From: Maribellus sediminis
Lineage (GTDB): Bacteria > Bacteroidota > Bacteroidia > Bacteroidales > Prolixibacteraceae
Direction: 5' to 3'
Length of the DNA: 64,000 bases
Assembly (NCBI RefSeq): GCF_011799805.1
Contig: NZ_WXUB01000001.1
Location: forward strand, 1,488,001-1,552,000
Part shown: in pieces, positions 52,288-62,134 of the stretch
How positions within the stretch are numbered: the stretch's first letter is position 1
Layout of the letters: each line of letters begins with the position of its first letter
The notes under the pieces: generated by a model
The model's database searches: none
Told to the model about the DNA's origin: nothing
The model's input: the letters and a program-made list of their open reading frames with translations, nothing else
Made by a program: the position numbers and the translations under genes

Positions 52288-53826
52288 TTAGTTCGTTGGA
52301 TTGACTACTTCTTCCAATTGGGGTAATTCAGAAACCTGAGGTGCAGGCAGTACAAAATAGGCTTTGTCCATGGTGAAGATTTTACCTTCATGTGTCAACT
52401 CTGATACGTTTTCGGTGCGCACCATGTCGTGAAACCGGATATCCCACTCTGTTCCCAATTCCGCTAATTTTTCATTCAGGACGTTTTGTGTTGAAACTCC
52501 ACTAAGAGGATCCATTCCCGCTCTCGCTCTCACCAGATTTACAGCCTGATCAGCGGTCATTGAAATATTGCTGTTTGCACCCCTTGTTAGGGCTTCTGCA
52601 TATACCAAAAGTATTTCGGCGTAGCGTATTACGATCATATTTTTACCGCTTCCGGGTCCATTCCTTCCTTCCGTCAATTCTGTTGATGGTTGTATCCATT
52701 TTCCGGCTCCCCACTTTTTCCGGGCGTTATCAATAAAAACATCTCCTTCTCTGTTGGTGTTATCAATCCAATCGGGCAATGTTCCCCATTCATTTTCAAT
52801 TTCTGCCATACCTGCAGGAGTCCAGTGAACAGATGTTTCAAGCCTTACGGTTTCACCCCTGTCGAGCATAAACTTGATAAACTTTTTGGTTGGTTCGTAG
52901 AATCCCCAACCGCCACCGGCTCCGGTCACAGCAGGATCCCAGGCAAGTCCGAACGGGCTAAACAAGTGACCAAATCTATCCCCGGTTGCAGAACCAAAGT
53001 CAGAATACTGAAATTCAAGAATAATCTCGTCATCTAATTTTCCGGCTTTCTTGAACAGGTGATAATAATCGTCGGATAATTCATATTCACCTGAACTGAT
53101 AATGGCTGCTGCTGCATTTGCTGCGCCCTGGTAATCTTTCATCTCCTGGTAGGCCAATGCCTGTAAAGCGTAAGCTGTATAACGGGTAATTCCCCCACGT
53201 ACGTCACTTCGCTTATTTGGATGCATATCCGGCAGAAGTGGAATCACCTCGTTCATTTCATCAACTATGTACTGCATTACTTGTTCCATGTTACTGGCCG
53301 GAGTATTTTGAATGTTATCCAATTGGTCGATTACAATAATCTTCCCGAATGCTTTTGCCAGATTCAAATAAAGGTAAGCTCTGATAGTTTTGCATTCAGC
53401 AATATACTGGTCAACCAGAGCATCATTGTTGGCAGCTTCACGATATTTTTCGATCTCATCCATTTCAGTGAAAACGTTAATAATATCGTTGTAGTGATTT
53501 TGCCAAACGGCATTCAAATTCCAGTGACTGGGCAAATACGTAAAGTTGTCCTGTTCCTGCATAGGAGCCTGATCACCTGCCGCGTTAACATCATCGCCGC
53601 GGATACCAAGCGTTATCGGACCTTCCCAGCCACGAGTATACAATCCGTAATAAGCTCCTAAAAGAGGCAATTTTATATCCTCACCTATTGAGTAATCCAC
53701 ATCACTGGTGAAAGCTTCATCCTCAAATGGTTCATCGAGTTTATCGGTACACCCAATTACCGAAATCAGTAGCAACCCACTTAAAAATACGGGTGCAAAA
53801 TATTTTATTAAATGTTTTATTTTCAT
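52288..53826 (-). CDS. susD: SusD/RagB-family outer-membrane glycan-binding lipoprotein
   Basis: 512 aa. Lipobox VIGC (C26). N-terminal TPR-rich SusD fold: YNDIINVFTEMDEIEKYRE, ECKTIRAYLYLNLAKAFGKI, TRYTAYALQALAYQEMKDY; C-terminal RYAEILLVYAEALTRG and LVRARAGMDPL, the RagB/SusD signature. It captures oligosaccharides and forms the lid of the SusC channel. It is 12 bp downstream of susC. Confidence 0.97.
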   Translation of the reverse strand: MKIKHLIKYFAPVFLSGLLLISVIGCTDKLDEPFEDEAFTSDVDYSIGEDIKLPLLGAYYGLYTRGWEGPITLGIRGDDVNAAGDQAPMQEQDNFTYLPSHWNLNAVWQNHYNDIINVFTEMDEIEKYREAANNDALVDQYIAECKTIRAYLYLNLAKAFGKIIVIDQLDNIQNTPASNMEQVMQYIVDEMNEVIPLLPDMHPNKRSDVRGGITRYTAYALQALAYQEMKDYQGAANAAAAIISSGEYELSDDYYHLFKKAGKLDDEIILEFQYSDFGSATGDRFGHLFSPFGLAWDPAVTGAGGGWGFYEPTKKFIKFMLDRGETVRLETSVHWTPAGMAEIENEWGTLPDWIDNTNREGDVFIDNARKKWGAGKWIQPSTELTEGRNGPGSGKNMIVIRYAEILLVYAEALTRGANSNISMTADQAVNLVRARAGMDPLSGVSTQNVLNEKLAELGTEWDIRFHDMVRTENVSELTHEGKIFTMDKAYFVLPAPQVSELPQLEEVVNPTN

Positions 53827-53838
53827 GATTCTACGTGT

Positions 53839-56800
53839 TTAGAATTTAAGATTTACACCAATTGTATAAATGGCAGGCACCGGATAAAACTGACGGTCGA
53901 TTCCGTTGGGTACCTCCGGAGAAAATCCATTGTATTTGAATACGGTTAATGGTTTTTCAGCCGTAACATAGATTCGGGCATCGGGCATTCCCCGGCCCAG
54001 CAACTCATCTCCCTTAATATTATAGGCAATCTGGATGTTCTGGATCCGGAAGTAAGCGCCATCCTCAAGAAAATAGTCGCTGAAATTTTGGTTCCATCCT
54101 TTTCTTAGTCCTGCTGCCGATGGATACTTATTGGAAGTTCCTTCTCCATTCCACAATCCTTTAGCAAGATCAGCATCTATATTTGTATCATTAGTCCAGA
54201 TAATTTCTCCTCTTTTTCTGTTGAGGATCTTGTTTCCACTCTGCCCCATGATATTCATTGAGAATTCCAGGTTCTTATAATTCAAAGCCAAAAATCCTCC
54301 ATAGTTAAATGTTGGAATATATGAACCAATAAACAGCTTGTCGTCATCATCAAGAATATCATCATTGTTCTGGTCTCGAAATTTAAGATCTCCTGGGACC
54401 AGACCATTTGCTGTTGCAATTGGATCTGCATCAATTTCTGATTGATTTTGATAAACACCCGCTACTTCGTAACCAAAAAATGAGAGCAGTGGTTCTCCCA
54501 CTTGTGAACGTTGGCGGAACTCAGCCTGACCTCCATCAAGATAGGCCTGACCGTATAGGTCGCGTACCTCATTTTTGAGGGTTGAAATGTTACCTCCAAT
54601 GGTATAACTTAAGTTATTTGATATTTCGTTTCTCCAGGTAACAGCCAATTCCAATCCCTGATTTCTAATGGTACCTACATTTCGAAGTACACTTCCGGAT
54701 TGAAGTTTCAGACTTACGGGAATTGCAGCATCTTCCGTATCGCGGATGTAATAATCTGCCTCGATACTTAATCGATTACTAAACAATTCGGCATTCAATC
54801 CAAAATTTGTGCCGGTAACGGTTTCCCAGCCTAAATATCCAAAAGTACTGGTAGTTATTGTTCCGTCAACCTGCGTTTCATCAATCGCTAAATACACCGG
54901 ATTGGTAGTGTTTGCACCATCCTGACGCGCAATTTTATCGTTACCCAGTTTACCCCATCCGGCTCTTAATTTCAGGTAATTGAGCACCGAACCTTCTTGT
55001 ATGAAATCTTCCTCGGTTACCACCCAACCAAGTCCAAACGCCGGGAATGTTCCCCAGGTCTCCTGATACTTCTGGGTACCTTCTCTACGCACGGTAGCGT
55101 AGGCAATATATTTATTTTTGTAATTGTAGGATACCCGTCCAAAATAAGACAATCCATGAAGACGCTCCGCGCCATCATTGGCATCTTTCGATGTTTCGGA
55201 TAAGGTTTGACCAATGTACCATGCATTCTCATTTAATGGAATGTCTTCGGCTGAAGCTACAAGGTAATCGTACCATTCGTCGCGGTAAGATGATCCGGCC
55301 ATCACGGTTAGATTATGGTCTCCAAAACTATCGCCGTATGTCAGTGTATTGTCCCAGAACTGATTAACATCCGTAGTTCTCGAGGAACTGATAGTTGAAT
55401 GAATTCTGTTGCTGTTTTGTGTTTCGCTAATAAAATAAGGCAACCCAACATTTCTGGCTTTTAAGAACATCATTGAAGTATTGTAAGTCGTTTTGAATCG
55501 AACCAGATTGGGAACAAGTTCAATTTCCGCATAGATCCCTGCAAGCACTTTTCGTATATCCTGCCTGTTATCCGTGTAGGCAAGTTGGAGGAAAGGGTTT
55601 TGCGCACCACGATAATCCAGAACCTGTGCATTTGCATAATTGCTGGCTGTAGTATGACCTTGCGATAAAAGATATTCGTAGTGCTTATCATCATATACCG
55701 GAAGTATAGGAACAGCATGGTAAGCACTAAACCAGGCACCGTCATCGGCAATGTATCGTGTGCCGTTACTAACATTAAAATTAACACCTGTTTTCAGCCA
55801 GTCATTTGCCTGATGATCAATTGAAGTTCTAATATTCATTCGCTTGTAGGAGTTTTCGGCTTCCAAAAGTCCCTCCTGATCGAAATAACTTATTCCAAGT
55901 GAATATGATGTTTTATCGTTTCCTCCAAGAACTGATAAAGAATGATTTTGCTGGGCGGCATGCGATTTCATAATTTCAGCATACCAGTCAGTGTTCACAT
56001 TTGGTACATTAGGATTCACCCGGCTTCTCCCATATCGTTGCATCGCATTTTCGATAAAACTTATATCAACAGCTGATCCGGTTTGATAAATGTAATCAAC
56101 AAACTGCTCGGCATTTGACATCTGCATCACATTTTGCGGTACCTGAATTCCATAGTAACCATCGTAGGTTATGGAAGTTTTGGTATTTTTTGCTCCCTTT
56201 TTAGTAGTTATAAGTACAACTCCATTCGCAGCACGAACTCCGTAAATGGCCGATGCTGAAGCATCTTTCAATACCGAAAGTGTTTCAATGTCAGATGGAT
56301 TAAGAAAGTCGATGTTATCAAAATACATTCCATCCACAACATATAATGGAGCTGAATTACTACTTGTTGGAAATGATCCAATTCCCCGAATCCTAACTGT
56401 AGGCTCGCTGCCCGGAGCACCGGAGTTTACAATTTGCACACCTGCTACTTTACCCTGTAAGGCTTGCATTGCCTGACCTGTCGGCGTTTTTACGAGTTCA
56501 TCCGATTTAACTGTAGTTATGGATGAGGTGAGATCCTTTACTTTTAACTCACCATAGCCAACCACAACTACCTCCTCGAGACCAACAACGTCCTGTTTTA
56601 GCTGGACGCTGTACGTAATCGATTGACTGGCAGTCATTTCCTGAGATAGAAATCCGATATAACTGAAAACTACTTTTGACCCCTGACGTACTGTTAATGA
56701 ATAATTTCCGTCAATATCCGTCACTGTACCGTTGGTTGTACCCTTTTCGATTACCGATACCCCCGGTAGTGTTACTCCTGTATCGTCAACAACCGTTCCC

Positions 56801-56877
56801 GAGATGGTAATTCTATCCTGGGCAAAGAGGGTTGTACACGAAAATAGGAGAAATAAAATAAAGATAGGTTTTCGCAT
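53839..56877 (-). CDS. susC: SusC/RagA-family TonB-dependent transporter
   Basis: The frame extends to 56961, but MRKPIFILFLLFSC at 56877 (1012 aa) is the true start: it begins the signal peptide (ending LFAQ) and lies downstream of the promoter. A carboxypeptidase-D-like domain (ITISGTVVDDTGVTLPGVSV), plug (VRIRGIGSFP, VVDGMYFDNIDFLNP, SAIYGVRAANGVVLITTK, in part) and a 22-strand barrel end with GVNLKF. It imports oligosaccharides through the outer membrane using TonB energy. It is the first gene of the PUL, divergent from its regulator. Confidence 0.97.
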   Translation of the reverse strand: MRKPIFILFLLFSCTTLFAQDRITISGTVVDDTGVTLPGVSVIEKGTTNGTVTDIDGNYSLTVRQGSKVVFSYIGFLSQEMTASQSITYSVQLKQDVVGLEEVVVVGYGELKVKDLTSSITTVKSDELVKTPTGQAMQALQGKVAGVQIVNSGAPGSEPTVRIRGIGSFPTSSNSAPLYVVDGMYFDNIDFLNPSDIETLSVLKDASASAIYGVRAANGVVLITTKKGAKNTKTSITYDGYYGIQVPQNVMQMSNAEQFVDYIYQTGSAVDISFIENAMQRYGRSRVNPNVPNVNTDWYAEIMKSHAAQQNHSLSVLGGNDKTSYSLGISYFDQEGLLEAENSYKRMNIRTSIDHQANDWLKTGVNFNVSNGTRYIADDGAWFSAYHAVPILPVYDDKHYEYLLSQGHTTASNYANAQVLDYRGAQNPFLQLAYTDNRQDIRKVLAGIYAEIELVPNLVRFKTTYNTSMMFLKARNVGLPYFISETQNSNRIHSTISSSRTTDVNQFWDNTLTYGDSFGDHNLTVMAGSSYRDEWYDYLVASAEDIPLNENAWYIGQTLSETSKDANDGAERLHGLSYFGRVSYNYKNKYIAYATVRREGTQKYQETWGTFPAFGLGWVVTEEDFIQEGSVLNYLKLRAGWGKLGNDKIARQDGANTTNPVYLAIDETQVDGTITTSTFGYLGWETVTGTNFGLNAELFSNRLSIEADYYIRDTEDAAIPVSLKLQSGSVLRNVGTIRNQGLELAVTWRNEISNNLSYTIGGNISTLKNEVRDLYGQAYLDGGQAEFRQRSQVGEPLLSFFGYEVAGVYQNQSEIDADPIATANGLVPGDLKFRDQNNDDILDDDDKLFIGSYIPTFNYGGFLALNYKNLEFSMNIMGQSGNKILNRKRGEIIWTNDTNIDADLAKGLWNGEGTSNKYPSAAGLRKGWNQNFSDYFLEDGAYFRIQNIQIAYNIKGDELLGRGMPDARIYVTAEKPLTVFKYNGFSPEVPNGIDRQFYPVPAIYTIGVNLKF

Positions 56878-56904
56878 AACTTTATGATTTGAATTAGTTT
56901 GATG

Positions 56905-56936
56905 CAAAGTTAAGGCATTCGTTGAAGCACAAGCAA
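56905..56936 (-). promoter_or_regulatory. susC promoter
   Basis: TAACTTTG (56912-56905, minus strand) with TTG (56936-56934) 21 bp upstream, ~28 bp before the susC ATG. The remaining divergent region to 57186 is AT-rich; TAATTTG-like boxes at ~57110-57130 could serve the regulator but do not fit the consensus exactly. Confidence 0.5.
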
Positions 56937-57186
56937 CTGAATTCATACACCAATCATTCACATTACCTAAGTGAAGTATTTCATTACCTCATTATTACCT
57001 CATCCTGTGAAAATGACAATACTTATAAAGAGCAGATATAGAGTCGTATATGTGTTTTTATTTATTATTTATTGTATAATATATTTTACAAGACATGTGT
57101 TAGGTTTTACTAATTTGAGGGGTAATTTGATAAAATGAAGATAAATTGTACTATCTTAATTCATGTGAAACAGAAAATACAACTTA

Positions 57187-60018
57187 ATGGTCTGCAAAAG
57201 AATTGTGTTTATTGCTATTTTGTTATCCTGTTTTATTGCGCTTGTCGAAGCCAGCGATCAGGTATCCGGTATTATTCAGTTCGATCAAACAACCTACAAG
57301 GGTGCACGTCAGAACTGGAGTGTTAGCGTATCGGAAACTGGAACCGTTTATTTTGCCAACCACACCGGCCTGCTGGTTTTTGATGGGACAACCTGGACAC
57401 TGAACAATCTTCCTAATCGCACCATTTTAAGGTCGGTGAAAGCACGAAACGATTCAGTGATATACACCGGCGGTTATATGGAACTCGGCTATTGGAAACC
57501 AAATGAAAGAGGCGAACTGATTTATTACTCGCTTGATTCGAAAGCCAGGTCCTTTCTGGATTCCATGCCCAATATGGAGTTTTGGAATATTGCCGTAAAA
57601 GATGATTATGTTTATTTTCAGTCATTTCAAAAGATTCTGGCCTATCATAATGATAGTATTATACCAATAGATCTGGATGGAAGTATTTCTGTTATGAATC
57701 AAGTAAATAATAAAGTCTTGGTTTCGGTAAGAAATAATGGTATTTGGGAAATTGATGGCGAAGATGTTAAGCCAGTTACAACAAGTGAAAAATTAATAGG
57801 AACGACAGCAAAGTTTATTCTTCCTTTCGAGGATTCGAACATCTTAATAGGGACTGTAGAACAAGGTATCTTAATGTGGGATGGAAAAGAAATTTCAACA
57901 TGGAATGAGTCGTGGAACCAGTATTTTATTGATAATGAGCTTAACCGAGGCTATTATACTGATGAAAAGAAAGTTTTAATTGGTACCCTTGCTGACGGAC
58001 TGATAGTTTTTAATAAGGATGGAGACGCACTAAACAAAATTAATACCGAAAATGGACTTTCAAACAATACGGTTTTAGGTATTGTGTGCGACAGGTGGCA
58101 TAATATCTGGTTAGCACTTGATATTGGCATCGGATTTATATCAGGCAACCAACAAAGAAGTTTTACAATACAGCGGCTTCCAGGAACGGGTGCAATATAT
58201 GCCAGTGCTATTTTCGATAATAAACTCTATCTGGGAACAAATCAAGGGCTTTTTGTTAAAAGCAATGATTTTAAAGACAACCATGTATCGATCATCCCTG
58301 AGACACAGGATCAAATCTGGGATTTGAAAGTATTTGGCGAAGAATTACTGGTAGGACATAACCAAGGCACATTTGTAGTAAAAAACGACAAATTCAATCA
58401 AATATCGGATGAGGCCGGAGCATTCAATTTTGTTCAGGATCCGTTTTATCCCAATCTCATCATTCAATCCACTTATAACAACCTTGTGGTGTACGAGAAA
58501 ACAGAAAACGGGATCATGCGAAGAAACTCGATAAACGGATTTGCCAACCTAATCCGCTACATCGAATTTGACCATTTAGGGAACATCTGGGCAAGCCACA
58601 TGCATCGTGGAATTTTCAAGATACAGGTCGATGATAGACGCGAAAACGTTCTTAGTAGTGAGTATTTTGGTCAAAATGCTTTCGGAAAGGACAATACCAT
58701 TCATGTTTTTAAGGTAGAAAACCGGATCGTCTTTACGACAGGTGAAAAGCTTTATACATTCGACGACCTGCAAGATTCAATAGTACCGCATACAATGCTA
58801 AATGGTACAGTTGGCAAATACGCATCTTCACATCGTATTGTCCCGGCCCCTAATCATCATTACTGGTTTCTTGGAAAAGAATACATAGGGCTGTTTTCAA
58901 TTTTACAAGACAACATTAAACTTATTAAAGAATATCCTACTTCCATTTTTAATAATCCCTTACCTGTTGAAGGATTCGAAAACTTGCTACCAACCAATGA
59001 ATATTCTGCCATTCTATGTCTTCAGAATGGTCTTGCCTTGCTGGATGCGTCCGTAACAAATAATACTGTCGATCTTATTGAACAATTTAGACCTGTTGCT
59101 CGCAAAATAGAATTAAACAATCCTAAAAACAAAAGCATATCGCTACCTTTAGAAGCAAATGAAGCCGTGATAAATTACAATTATAACACAGTATCATTAA
59201 GGTTTTCATTTCCATTTCTAAGCGGAATCCCCGTTTCCTACAAGTATTTATTGGAAGGACTTGGGGACGAATGGTCGGAGACCGGTCCAAATTCTGAATT
59301 CCGTTTTGAGCGACTGCCTCCCGGAGAGTATGTTTTTAAAGTCAAGGCAGTTAATCTATGGGGAAAAGAAAGTCAAATCTACCGCTTTTCTTTTAAAGTA
59401 CTTCCTCCCTTGTATGCATCGAAATGGGCAATACTATTTTATGTTGTTATACTGATTGCTGTTCTATTGATATTCAGAAGATTGGGAATACGGAAAACCC
59501 TCAGGAAGGAACAAATGCAACACGAAAAACGTGAACAGGAACTGGTACGTTTACGAAACGAAAAACTAAGAAGCGAAGTACGTTTCAAGAGTAAAGAACT
59601 AGCTAATTCTACAATGGCCATCATTCGGAAGAACGAGTTCCTGATCGATCTCAAAATGATCATTAGAAAACATAAGAATGAACTCGGTTCGCGTTATCCG
59701 GATAAGTATTATAATTATTTGAACAGTAAAATCGATGACAATATCTCAAGCCGTGATGATCGTAAAATTTTCGAAAACAACTTTGAACGGGCTTACGAGC
59801 AGTTCTTTCAGAAAATGAAGACCGAGTATCCGGAACTGACGTCAAGCGACCTTCAGTTGTGTGCTTACCTGAGAATGAACCTGTCATCAAAAGAAATTGC
59901 ACCGTTACTTGGTATTTCTGTTCGCGGTGTGGAAAATCACCGCTATCGCTTGCGCAAAAAACTGAATCTGGAACACGATGAAAGTTTGATTGACAACATT
60001 CTGAGAGTATCATTATAA
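57187..60018 (+). CDS. SusR-like membrane regulator (beta-propeller sensor, Y_Y_Y, TM, HTH)
   Basis: 943 aa. Signal peptide (1-~23), two-component-regulator propeller repeats (~30-640: VYFANHTGLLVFDGTTW, NIWLALDIGIGFISG), a Y_Y_Y domain (~660-735: YKYLLEGLGDEWSETG), one membrane helix (~742-760: AILFYVVILIAVLLIF), a coiled coil, and a LuxR-like helix-turn-helix at the C-terminus (SSKEIAPLLGISVRGVENHR). There is no kinase or receiver: it is a one-component transmembrane regulator like SusR. Binding of an oligosaccharide in the periplasm would activate the divergent susC operon. Confidence 0.88.
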   Translation: MVCKRIVFIAILLSCFIALVEASDQVSGIIQFDQTTYKGARQNWSVSVSETGTVYFANHTGLLVFDGTTWTLNNLPNRTILRSVKARNDSVIYTGGYMELGYWKPNERGELIYYSLDSKARSFLDSMPNMEFWNIAVKDDYVYFQSFQKILAYHNDSIIPIDLDGSISVMNQVNNKVLVSVRNNGIWEIDGEDVKPVTTSEKLIGTTAKFILPFEDSNILIGTVEQGILMWDGKEISTWNESWNQYFIDNELNRGYYTDEKKVLIGTLADGLIVFNKDGDALNKINTENGLSNNTVLGIVCDRWHNIWLALDIGIGFISGNQQRSFTIQRLPGTGAIYASAIFDNKLYLGTNQGLFVKSNDFKDNHVSIIPETQDQIWDLKVFGEELLVGHNQGTFVVKNDKFNQISDEAGAFNFVQDPFYPNLIIQSTYNNLVVYEKTENGIMRRNSINGFANLIRYIEFDHLGNIWASHMHRGIFKIQVDDRRENVLSSEYFGQNAFGKDNTIHVFKVENRIVFTTGEKLYTFDDLQDSIVPHTMLNGTVGKYASSHRIVPAPNHHYWFLGKEYIGLFSILQDNIKLIKEYPTSIFNNPLPVEGFENLLPTNEYSAILCLQNGLALLDASVTNNTVDLIEQFRPVARKIELNNPKNKSISLPLEANEAVINYNYNTVSLRFSFPFLSGIPVSYKYLLEGLGDEWSETGPNSEFRFERLPPGEYVFKVKAVNLWGKESQIYRFSFKVLPPLYASKWAILFYVVILIAVLLIFRRLGIRKTLRKEQMQHEKREQELVRLRNEKLRSEVRFKSKELANSTMAIIRKNEFLIDLKMIIRKHKNELGSRYPDKYYNYLNSKIDDNISSRDDRKIFENNFERAYEQFFQKMKTEYPELTSSDLQLCAYLRMNLSSKEIAPLLGISVRGVENHRYRLRKKLNLEHDESLIDNILRVSL

Positions 60019-60595
60019 GGTTGAACAACGCCACATATAAGAACAATACTGTTTCATGATTGACTTATAAGATCCTGCTTTCCTGAGAATCCTTAAAAAT
60101 CATAGTCTTGCACCAGAGATTAAACAACAAAACTAATCTGAGTTATTTATTTCCGATTTTGATGATCTGTTGTTATTATGATATATAACCCGGAGGTAAG
60201 TGGCTTGAATAGTCTTGTAAGTGCCTTTCAGGCAGTAGGATAGGGGCCGGTTGTATTTGGTGTGTTCTTGTTTGCTTAATAACTCCCTGGTTATCTGATT
60301 TTTGTGAGTTTATACCAACTCGAATCGGGTACATAACCGCAAATTTCCGTTATACAACCATATCACAAAAATTAGTCTTGCAATTTTGCCTTAAACTTTA
60401 ATTCAACATTTAATAACAGAATGCAGCGTGCACCGTTTCAATAAAATCAGGACTTGTAATACAATAAATTAAAAGTTGCCAGTCTTTGTAAGTGTTCCCA
60501 TTTCAGTTGATTATGTGTTTTTTACAGTTTGATTTTTAGTTAAGTGTATCTTGTACGCTTAAGAATGTTTTGTATATTGCGTGAAAACTCAACCG
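60019..60595. other. 577-bp intergenic region without recognisable gene
   Basis: AT-rich, with stops in all frames at short intervals. A weak hairpin-like stretch surrounds CCCGGAGGTAAGTG...; no TAnnTTTG box with a good -33 partner, tRNA or repeat was found. It probably holds the 3' end of the regulator transcript and the upstream region of the GH27 gene. Confidence 0.4.
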
Positions 60596-61978
60596 ATGAA
60601 ATACATACAATATAAATGGTCATTACTTCTGCTGTTCTTTTTAGCTTCTTGTTCCGGATCAAAAACTACTGAGTCTTTCGCACCGGGAGAATTTAAAACC
60701 TGGGCTCCAACTCCGCCAATGGGCTGGAACAGCTGGGATTGCTACGGGCCGACCGTTGAAGAACACGAGGTGAAAGCCAATGCCGATTATATGGCCGCCA
60801 AGCTGAAAGAATTTGGTTGGGAATACATTGTGGTTGATATTCGCTGGTTTGTTGAAAACGATAAAGCCGGTGGTTACAACCAGACCGACCCGCGCTATGT
60901 TATTGACGAATATGGCCGCTATCAGCCCGCAATAAATCGTTTCCCTTCGGCTGCTGACGGAAAAGGTTTTCAAGAATTGGCCGATTATATCCACAGCAAA
61001 GGTTTGAAGTTTGGTATTCACATTATGCGGGGAATTCCTAAAATTGCGGTAGAGCAGAAATTACCCATTCTGGGAACTGACGGAGTTACTGCCGACCAGA
61101 TATATTCCACAGAACTACAGTGCCCGTGGCTGCGCGATAATTATACAATCGTGGCAGATAAACCCGGAGCCCAGGAATATTACAATTCAATATTTGATAT
61201 GTATGCTTCCTGGGGAGTTGATTTTGTGAAAGTGGATGATTTGTCACGGCCTTACCACAAAGCAGAAATCGAGCTGATCAGAAATGCGATCGATCAGTGT
61301 GGGCGGCCGATAGTTTTGAGTACTTCGCCGGGAGCAACACCAATTGAAGCAGCTGAACACGTTCGCGAGCATGCCAACATGTGGCGAATGGTGGATGATG
61401 TTTGGGACACCTGGAATCATTTTACGCATTTAATTAAAGTGGCAGAACAGTGGTATCCATACATTCAACCTGGCACCTGGCCCGATTGCGATATGATTCC
61501 ACTCGGACGTATCTCAATTCGTGGCGAAAGAGGAGAGGACCGCATGACCCGGCTCACAAAAGACGAGCAATACTCGCTCATGACTTTGTTTACTATTTTT
61601 AAATCGCCACTGATGTTTGGAGGTGATCTACCAAGTAACGATGCTTTCACATTGTCGCTGTTAACCAACAAAGAAGTTTTGCGGATGCACCGCGAGAGCA
61701 CCAATGTACGTCAGTTGTTTCAGGAAGACGGAAAAGTTGCCATTACTTCTGAAAATCCCAATACCGGAGAAATTTACCTGGCATTATTTAATATCTCGGA
61801 TGAAGTTGAACCCTTAGAAATTATAGCGGCTGTTGGTGATCCCGATGTAAATAGTAAATATACTGTAACAAATATGTGGACGGGTGAAAGTTTAGGAACC
61901 TTCACAACAAGTTTTAGCCAGATTTTAGCGGCGCACGCGTGTGGCTTGTACAAGCTTGAAAAAGAAGAATCGAATTGA
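60596..61978 (+). CDS. GH27 alpha-galactosidase-like lipoprotein
   Basis: The frame could start at a GTG at 60581, but ATG at 60596 (460 aa) begins a lipoprotein signal with lipobox FLASC. The GH27 barrel is clear: TPPMGWNSWDCYG, YIVVDIRWF, FGIHIMRG, nucleophile Asp in DFVKVDDLS, acid/base Asp in MWRMVDDVWDTW; C-terminal beta-sandwich ~370-460. GH27 removes terminal alpha-galactose (or alpha-N-acetylgalactosamine or beta-arabinopyranose) with retention. The VKVDD motif replaces the usual LKYDNC. It lies between the two sensory genes and is not part of the susC run. Confidence 0.88.
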   Translation: MKYIQYKWSLLLLFFLASCSGSKTTESFAPGEFKTWAPTPPMGWNSWDCYGPTVEEHEVKANADYMAAKLKEFGWEYIVVDIRWFVENDKAGGYNQTDPRYVIDEYGRYQPAINRFPSAADGKGFQELADYIHSKGLKFGIHIMRGIPKIAVEQKLPILGTDGVTADQIYSTELQCPWLRDNYTIVADKPGAQEYYNSIFDMYASWGVDFVKVDDLSRPYHKAEIELIRNAIDQCGRPIVLSTSPGATPIEAAEHVREHANMWRMVDDVWDTWNHFTHLIKVAEQWYPYIQPGTWPDCDMIPLGRISIRGERGEDRMTRLTKDEQYSLMTLFTIFKSPLMFGGDLPSNDAFTLSLLTNKEVLRMHRESTNVRQLFQEDGKVAITSENPNTGEIYLALFNISDEVEPLEIIAAVGDPDVNSKYTVTNMWTGESLGTFTTSFSQILAAHACGLYKLEKEESN

Positions 61979-62070
61979 CATGTTATTGCAGATTCGGACT
62001 TCCTGTCTTTCTACAAAGTTTTGCATTGGGGATAATCAGTTGTTCAGCGACTTCAAAGTTTAAACAAATA

Positions 62071-62078
62071 AATATATT
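62071..62078 (+). promoter_or_regulatory. -7 element of the HTCS-type sensor gene
   Basis: TATATTTG, 57 bp before the ATG at 62135. Confidence 0.45.
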
Positions 62079-62134
62079 TGTTTCGGGTGTCAGTTAATGA
62101 GGTAGTCGCTTTTTAAATCAAACGGATCAAGGTG

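Noticed and set aside
56878-56961. 28-codon N-terminal extension of susC
   Set aside because: It lacks signal-peptide character and overlaps the -33/-7 promoter elements. The signal peptide starts at 56877.
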